A DNA stretch of 46,207 nucleotides from Gammaproteobacteria bacterium (GTDB lineage Bacteria > Pseudomonadota > Gammaproteobacteria > DSM-16500). The notes under the pieces were generated by a model. The model was not told the origin of the DNA. It saw nothing but the letters and a program-made list of their open reading frames with translations, and ran no database searches. The stretch lies in NCBI GenBank assembly GCA_027459575.1, contig DAIDIB010000003.1, positions 1-46,207 of the forward strand, read 5' to 3'. A program made the translations under genes and the position numbers. Positions 41,386 through 46,207 of the stretch are shown piece after piece (positions within the stretch are counted from its first letter, which is position 1; each line of letters starts with the position of its first letter).

Positions 41386-43818
41386 TTATTTTCTCGGCGG
41401 CACCATAGTTGGAAGTCTTAATTTATCCGGATTGTTTACAATAAATTTATACTCGCCTCGAACATTGGTAATTTCAGCACCCAACTCTTTTTGAAATACG
41501 TCGTCTCTTAGACGATATTTTAATTTCTGATCGTTTTGCGTGACAATTACTATTTTACTGTCTGTTACCTGTATTTCCTTCACGTCTTTATTCAAATCAT
41601 TCCTTCGTAAATATTCTTGCAGGTTGTTAAGGGTGTTAGAAAAGAGGATGATATTTTCCAGTTCACCAGTAATTTTAATATTTCGAACCCTATCTCTTTG
41701 CTGCGAAAACAATGTCATTTTATCTTTCACTGTGTAGGTTTCCGATGCGAGTTCGGGGAAAACAGAGGATAATTTTTCTCGGTGCTCATTTGGCAATGCT
41801 CTGTATAACTCTTTTGCCCATGCCAATTCGATTTCATTATATTTCGTGGAATGATGTGACATAATAATTTTAATCATAAATTTATGAAGAAGCTCGATTT
41901 CAATTGGAATCGCATCAGGATTCTGCGCCATTGATTTGTGAAGTGCAATAATGTCATAAACCGCCTGCTGTTTATCATCCACAGAAAATAGTTTATATTG
42001 ATTGTAAGCGTCCGCAAGCGTATTTGAATCAACGGGTTTACCAGCGCAAATTGCTTCAATTAGCAACAACCCCTCAATGGAGCGTTTAGGATTAACGTAA
42101 CTGCAGGTTCCATGTTTTTGCGGTTGCGCTGGCAAAACAGCGACTGGTTTCGCATCTTTAAGTTCTTCATTTAGAGCCTGATTAAAATCTGTATCACTAG
42201 CAAATTGAATCGTATTATCATAACAAGGAATTTTATCAAAAAACGATTGACTCAGCTTTCCATCCAGTCTATAAACAACCGTGCCACATTGAGGTCTATC
42301 TTTTAATAGCCTCTCAGCTATTTTTGTCAAACATGCCTGTAAGTTACCATTACCTCTATTGGATACTGCAATATAGGTTTTATCTGATTTTTCATCATAT
42401 TTGACACTGATACCTACGGCGTGTTCTATCCAGGTTGATACAAGCACCATGCCATGGCCAGCTGAATAGTATTGATGTGATAGAAGCGCAGTTTTATCTG
42501 AATCTATGTTTACAGGAGATAATTCAGCAAGATTACAGGCAAAGGATGCTGCCGCTGCAATTGGTTTAAACTTATCATTTTTTTCAGAATAATCAGCCAG
42601 CACTTTATGTAAAGCAGATCTACTACCTATTAAATCATCGCCTTCAAAGCTTAATATTTTATTTCTGTTACCAAAAGGAGGGTTGTTGTGAGTCATTACC
42701 GAGATAGCACCGCTAATACCAATTCTGTGCGCAGCTTGTCTCAAACGTTTTTCGAAGCGTTCACTTACGTCAACTGTTTTGTGCTGATCTGCTAATGCAT
42801 ATATCATTTCATCTGATGTTGTAATAGCTAGCTTTAGTTCACCTAGTTTTATTTTACTTGCATAACTGCTCCCAAGAAGTGATTTGACAGTTTTAACATC
42901 ATTTTTTTCAATGGCAGCTTCCAGACATTCTTTGAATCCCATTTGTGACAGCAGCTGATCATCTTCATGTATTTGTCTCAGGTAGCGATCAATAACCTCT
43001 TGATCATTTCTCATAATTGCCTGAAGCAAATTTTTTGCAAAATCAGGTTGTGTTAACGCTTTACGATCAGCCGATGAAAATTCAGCGCCTTCTTTTTTTA
43101 GTTGAGCGATGAGTAGCGTCGTTATCGTTTGAAAGTCATCTGACATCATAGCCGCTCTCTGTATTTCATCCTCTAGATCAACAGTGTCACTGAGTAATGG
43201 ATCTTGTTCGTCTACAACTGGAAGTGTCATACCTTTTAATGTCAGGTAATAAAGTGCGGTCTTACCCGTTTTATCTACAGTATTGATATCACCAACGTGA
43301 CCCAAACTCAGCAGTGCTAATACTGTTGTCACATCGCCTTTGGCCGCCTCAACAAAAAAATGGTTCATCATTGCTGTGTCTGTCCATGCGGGATTATTTT
43401 TTGCAATATTCTCAGTAAGATAATGGTAAATATTGATGAGATTATCAGAGGATTTATCATACTCAATATGATCACCGAAGCACGAGTTTATTAAGGGATA
43501 TTCAATAAACAACTTTGAAAGATATCGCTGTATGGTTTCCGCGTCACTTCGAATTTCTATCTCTGATTCAATAATCGCTTTAACTGCATCAAAATCTCCC
43601 CAAAGCAAGGCATAATCCATGAGAGATAGCCCGTCCAGTTTTAATAACGATGTATTTGCTTTTAGTAGTAATGATGGGCTGATTTCATTAAGTCTTATAC
43701 CATTATTCGTGGCGATTAATTCTCGAGCCACTATTGCCGGAATTTCGTTATCACCTTCCGACGTGCCTTCATCGTAGGTTTTTTGATTTTTTGTCAAGTC
43801 ATCGAATATTCTTAGCAT
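41386..43818 (-). CDS. Ankyrin protein with putative Cys/His hydrolase domain, candidate effector
   Basis: The 810-residue protein has N-terminal ankyrin repeats (about 40-80 with L-M-D-Y-A-L-L-W-G-D-F-D-A-V, 155-200 with F-F-V-E-A-A-K-G-D and T-G-K-T-A-L-Y-Y-L) and further helical repeats to about 340. From about 375 to 650 is a domain with H455 in A-G-H-G-M-V, a strand ending N487-R-G-N-G, and Q567-x4-C572 in Q-K-H-G-T-C-S-Y-V-N. The order His, Asn, Cys suggests a circularly permuted papain-like site. The protein at 44397 has the same set. The tail is beta-rich and basic. There is no signal peptide; GAGGA lies 8 bp before the ATG. Legionella AnkH has been reported to pair ankyrin repeats with a cysteine-protease-like domain, a useful comparison. 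Effector role is inferred. Confidence 0.65.
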   Translation of the reverse strand: MLRIFDDLTKNQKTYDEGTSEGDNEIPAIVARELIATNNGIRLNEISPSLLLKANTSLLKLDGLSLMDYALLWGDFDAVKAIIESEIEIRSDAETIQRYLSKLFIEYPLINSCFGDHIEYDKSSDNLINIYHYLTENIAKNNPAWTDTAMMNHFFVEAAKGDVTTVLALLSLGHVGDINTVDKTGKTALYYLTLKGMTLPVVDEQDPLLSDTVDLEDEIQRAAMMSDDFQTITTLLIAQLKKEGAEFSSADRKALTQPDFAKNLLQAIMRNDQEVIDRYLRQIHEDDQLLSQMGFKECLEAAIEKNDVKTVKSLLGSSYASKIKLGELKLAITTSDEMIYALADQHKTVDVSERFEKRLRQAAHRIGISGAISVMTHNNPPFGNRNKILSFEGDDLIGSRSALHKVLADYSEKNDKFKPIAAAASFACNLAELSPVNIDSDKTALLSHQYYSAGHGMVLVSTWIEHAVGISVKYDEKSDKTYIAVSNRGNGNLQACLTKIAERLLKDRPQCGTVVYRLDGKLSQSFFDKIPCYDNTIQFASDTDFNQALNEELKDAKPVAVLPAQPQKHGTCSYVNPKRSIEGLLLIEAICAGKPVDSNTLADAYNQYKLFSVDDKQQAVYDIIALHKSMAQNPDAIPIEIELLHKFMIKIIMSHHSTKYNEIELAWAKELYRALPNEHREKLSSVFPELASETYTVKDKMTLFSQQRDRVRNIKITGELENIILFSNTLNNLQEYLRRNDLNKDVKEIQVTDSKIVIVTQNDQKLKYRLRDDVFQKELGAEITNVRGEYKFIVNNPDKLRLPTMVPPRK

Positions 43819-43878
43819 GATGATTTTCCTCGCTATTTTTTTATTTTTGTATATATATTATTATAGCAGATATTATTT

Positions 43879-43908
43879 TTGATAATGTCTTATAATATAT
43901 AGTATAAC
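43879..43908 (+). promoter_or_regulatory. Promoter for the 43944-44397 gene pair
   Basis: TTGATA (43879-43884) and TATAAC (43903-43908) are 18 bp apart and each differs from consensus by one base. Transcription would begin near 43915, about 29 bp before ATG 43944. Another TATAAT at 43891 is too close to serve with this -35. No PmrA-like site is present here. Confidence 0.5.
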
Positions 43909-43943
43909 TATGTGATAAAAGACAATATCTGTGGACAAGTAAC

Positions 43944-44390
43944 ATGATAAAAAAGAATGAAGATGAGTCTGGCAGTAGTGGCAGTACCGGTGGTGCTGGT
44001 GGCGGCATACAGTTTCACGACTTCCTGGGTGGTAATAAGCCACAGCGGGATGATTTATCACCTGTAGATATCAAACAGCTACTTGCACAGCATGACGTTG
44101 AACATCGGCACCACGTGGAAAAGCAACTGGAGAAACAAAAAAATCGCGAAGCACTGAAAAACGGTAACATGTCTTTAAATGAATTCCGTCATGGAAAAGG
44201 ACAAAATTCGCAATATAAAGCGCATCCTATTCTACAAGATAAATTGCGAGGTATTGATAGCAAGGAAAATCCATTGGCTAATGTTAACGAATCGGATGTA
44301 AATGATGAGGCGCGTCTTGAAAACAAGGTTGTCAATCGACCCGCGCCAGGTATACAGCCGCGCTTTACGCCACCCAGATTAACCAGGTAA
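43944..44390 (+). CDS. Small disordered hydrophilic protein, hypothetical
   Basis: I do not recognise this 148-residue protein. It begins with a Ser/Gly-rich stretch (S-G-S-S-G-S-T-G-G-A-G-G-G), has a charged helix at about 48-75 (H-R-H-H-V-E-K-Q-L-E-K-Q-K), and ends Pro/Arg-rich (P-R-F-T-P-P-R-L-T-R). There are no membrane segments, no Cys and no signal peptide. Most of it is predicted to be disordered, with only the central helix likely to fold. A good promoter lies upstream, but the ribosome site before ATG 43944 is weak. It ends 6 bp before the ankyrin gene, so the two form an operon. It could be a small effector, or a chaperone or adaptor for the ankyrin protein; neither is shown by the sequence. 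Confidence 0.6.
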   Translation: MIKKNEDESGSSGSTGGAGGGIQFHDFLGGNKPQRDDLSPVDIKQLLAQHDVEHRHHVEKQLEKQKNREALKNGNMSLNEFRHGKGQNSQYKAHPILQDKLRGIDSKENPLANVNESDVNDEARLENKVVNRPAPGIQPRFTPPRLTR

Positions 44391-44396
44391 CGATAA

Positions 44397-45785
44397 ATGT
44401 ATACACTTTCTGACGCTATATTAAGCGACAACATTAATAACGTGCGGTCATTCTTGAGCCACGGCGTGGAAATCAATCAGATTGATGAATATGGTTTTAC
44501 GCCACTGACAGAGGCCGCAATTGTAGAAAACATCGAAATAAGCAAATTATTGCTTGAGCATGGCGCGAATCCTAATTTACAAGGTGATACGGGTACCACA
44601 CCGTTACATTGGGCAGCGGAAAACAATAATAAAGAGTTGTGCAAGCTACTTATCGATCATGGCGCCAATCCTAACGCCTATAATTTTTCCGGTATGCCTG
44701 TTCTCGTCATGCCCTCGCTGCGTCATCAAGACCCATTGCGTCGATACTTGATAGAAAGCGGCGCAGACCCGTTATTTTCACAGGATTATATTAACACTAA
44801 ATTGCTGGGGCATATTTTTGAATTAGTAGGTCACGCTACGATTGTTAACCCTAAAAACAAATTAGTCGAAGTAGATTTTGAAGGATTTTTTCTGGAAGTC
44901 ACGCTTGGCATTATTTACGACACTCTTACGCAGTTTCATGGACATTTTGCCGGACGTCAAATTCGCCGTTACGCTGGTTTGGCCACTTTAATTGCTAATA
45001 TCATTAAAAACGCCGAGCAGCTAATGCAGTATCAGCAATATCGCGTTGATATTCGCAAGCATATGAAAACGATTGACGCGCTGATTCAACATGAACCTCT
45101 GTTAATACCAGTCGCTTATGAAGGCCACGCGATTGCCTTTATTCGTCTCGGTGATATTTGGGCTAAATGTGATAGGCGTGAAGATAGCAGGACGTTTGAT
45201 CACATCATGTTTTACCGCATAGGTAATATCGATCGCTTAACGCCGGATTTTATAAAGAGCATGATTTACGTAAGTCAAAGCGATACTTTTATCAATGAGG
45301 AATTAAATAATTATCTTGGATTGACACCCATAACCGAATTAAAAATTGAAGCGCAAGTCAGTGGTAATTGTTCCTGGGCGAATGTCGAAGCTGCTATTCC
45401 TTCATTGTTCTTTCTACTGTTGTCGCACGTCGACAGTGATGGCAGCATGGAAAAGCGCAAATCGCAAGCCCTGCAGTTTTTTCACAGCTGGCGTGAGTGG
45501 AATAGAAAACGCGCGCTGGATTTTTGTATACAACGCTTTCACGAAGGTGACGCTATTCGCAAGGCTTGCAACGCAGAAATTCTCGCCGCTATTTTATTTC
45601 AGCGTTGCAATATCAACGATACTGCCGATACACAACGCATCGAAAGTATACTGGGTGTATTGCTTAACTCGCGTTATGATTATTTGTTGCGAAATTATCT
45701 GCATACATACTATTTTCAAAGACCCACTGAAGATGGCCGACACTTTTATGAATTATTGAAACATTACGGATTTTCGGTGAAATAG
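44397..45785 (+). CDS. Ankyrin protein with putative Cys/His hydrolase domain, candidate effector
   Basis: The 462-residue protein has three well-formed ankyrin repeats at about 1-105 (E-Y-G-F-T-P-L-T-E-A-A-I; T-G-T-T-P-L-H-W-A-A-E-N-N; a weaker third). About 150-450 is a domain with H244 in Y-E-G-H-A-I-A-F, a strand ending Y-R-I-G-N277 and Q320-x4-C325 in Q-V-S-G-N-C-S-W-A-N. These align in order with H455, N487 and Q567/C572 of the protein at 41386, and the helix after the Cys is also similar (I-P-S-L-F-F-L-L). A late helical part ends H-Y-G-F-S-V-K. No signal peptide is present. It is second in a two-gene operon. A cysteine protease, deamidase or acyltransferase acting in host cells is the working idea. 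Confidence 0.68.
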   Translation: MYTLSDAILSDNINNVRSFLSHGVEINQIDEYGFTPLTEAAIVENIEISKLLLEHGANPNLQGDTGTTPLHWAAENNNKELCKLLIDHGANPNAYNFSGMPVLVMPSLRHQDPLRRYLIESGADPLFSQDYINTKLLGHIFELVGHATIVNPKNKLVEVDFEGFFLEVTLGIIYDTLTQFHGHFAGRQIRRYAGLATLIANIIKNAEQLMQYQQYRVDIRKHMKTIDALIQHEPLLIPVAYEGHAIAFIRLGDIWAKCDRREDSRTFDHIMFYRIGNIDRLTPDFIKSMIYVSQSDTFINEELNNYLGLTPITELKIEAQVSGNCSWANVEAAIPSLFFLLLSHVDSDGSMEKRKSQALQFFHSWREWNRKRALDFCIQRFHEGDAIRKACNAEILAAILFQRCNINDTADTQRIESILGVLLNSRYDYLLRNYLHTYYFQRPTEDGRHFYELLKHYGFSVK

Positions 45786-45945
45786 CTCAAACACCTTCTC
45801 ATCCAAATCTGAGGTATAATACAATGGCACTAACTTAACACGCCTGCAAAAAATTCACTTTTAAAACATATAATTAATGAATCGCGCTCCCAAGAGGCGT
45901 ATGTTTGTTTTCCTCAAAGAAATCAAATAAACACAAGGGAACGCG

Positions 45946-46207
45946 ATGACTACGAATACCATAATTTCAAGGCTTAATCACTCAAAATCCATCTTATCCT
46001 CATTACAAACAGCACCAGGGCTCCCGTTTAGAGAAATTTTACCTACCGAGGAATTCTCAAGCGAAATTGAAAACATCCAGTATCGAGATCGCATTTACAC
46101 ACCTGACGTTACTGTTTGGGCGTTTTTGTCACAAGTATTAAATGATGATCAGTCTCAACAAGCAGCGGTTGCCCGAGTGATATCGTTTTTCAGTAGTCAG
46201 GGTCGAG
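45946..46207 (+). mobile_element. IS4-family transposase, N-terminal part, cut by window end
   Basis: The first 87 codons are visible. L-P-F-R-E-I-L-P-T-E, then Y-R-D-R-I-Y-T-P-D-V-T-V-W-A-F-L-S-Q-V-L and Q-Q-A-A-V-A-R-V-I is the start typical of IS4-group DDE transposases (the N-terminal domain before the RNase H fold). GGGA lies about 8 bp before ATG 45946. The left end of the element should lie in 45786-45945; I could not define a terminal inverted repeat without the right end. The element may have inserted just downstream of the ankyrin operon. Confidence 0.8.

Overview
The window looks like chromosomal DNA of a host-associated gammaproteobacterium of the Legionellales type (Legionella, Coxiella, Aquicella or Berkiella relatives). 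This is inferred from the mix of genes: ordinary proteobacterial metabolism interleaved with at least nine large unrecognised or ankyrin-repeat proteins that resemble Dot/Icm type IV effectors, plus promoter motifs that fit the PmrA operator known to control such effectors. No rRNA, tRNA, dot/icm gene or CRISPR array was seen, so the lineage rests on style rather than on a marker gene.

Layout. 1-6.3 kb: end of an M20 peptidase, a secreted NlpC/P60-like protein, an ankyrin protein, rlmI (convergent) and an unknown Glu-rich-tailed protein. 6.4-10.9 kb: a leucine/isovalerate operon liuA-liuB-liuC-liuE that lacks the biotinylated subunit gene. 11.0-17.5 kb: a tripartite ABC-2 exporter (two permeases, double ATPase, HlyD adaptor) divergent from its outer-membrane channel; this block reads as compositionally different from its surroundings. 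17.5-24.6 kb (all minus strand): a multipass membrane protein, an APC amino-acid permease, DUF1284, bioY, ETF-ubiquinone oxidoreductase and thiolase. 24.7-34.6 kb: a 65-aa protein resembling a RiPP leader, a glycine-zipper protein, tpx, a striking cNMP-cNMP-PqqD-M50 fusion, a giant coiled-coil protein with a natural His tract, an OpgB-like phosphoglycerol transferase and another membrane protein. 34.6-41.3 kb: KimA-like transporter, htpX, an SDR, etfB-etfA and a PAP2 protein. 41.4-45.8 kb: two ankyrin proteins with a shared Cys/His domain and a small disordered protein. 45.9 kb to the end: start of an IS4-type transposase.

How the genes fit together. Isovaleryl-CoA dehydrogenase (liuA), ETF alpha/beta and ETF-QO form one electron path from leucine and fatty-acid oxidation to the quinone pool. 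LiuB/C/E, thiolase and the SDR can finish the carbon path to acetyl-CoA. BioY would import the biotin needed by the carboxylase. The effector-like genes sit in the gaps between these blocks. Four of them (start near 6257 minus, 25112 plus, 29543 plus, 33566 plus) have a TTAA-N7-TTAA direct repeat in their upstream region, the geometry of a PmrA box, which suggests one regulon. Three of them carry an acidic dileucine motif like a eukaryotic endolysosomal sorting signal.

Dispersed palindromes of two families (a 27-bp GTCGTCCCGG...CCGGGATCCAG element and a GTAGCCCGGATG...CATCCGGGCTAC element) punctuate the window; one copy lies in frame inside the ETF-QO gene. No gene-free stretch exceeds about 205 bases. 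The 24562-24759 and 38241-38444 gaps hold mainly repeats. The 10904-11043 gap holds nothing I recognise.
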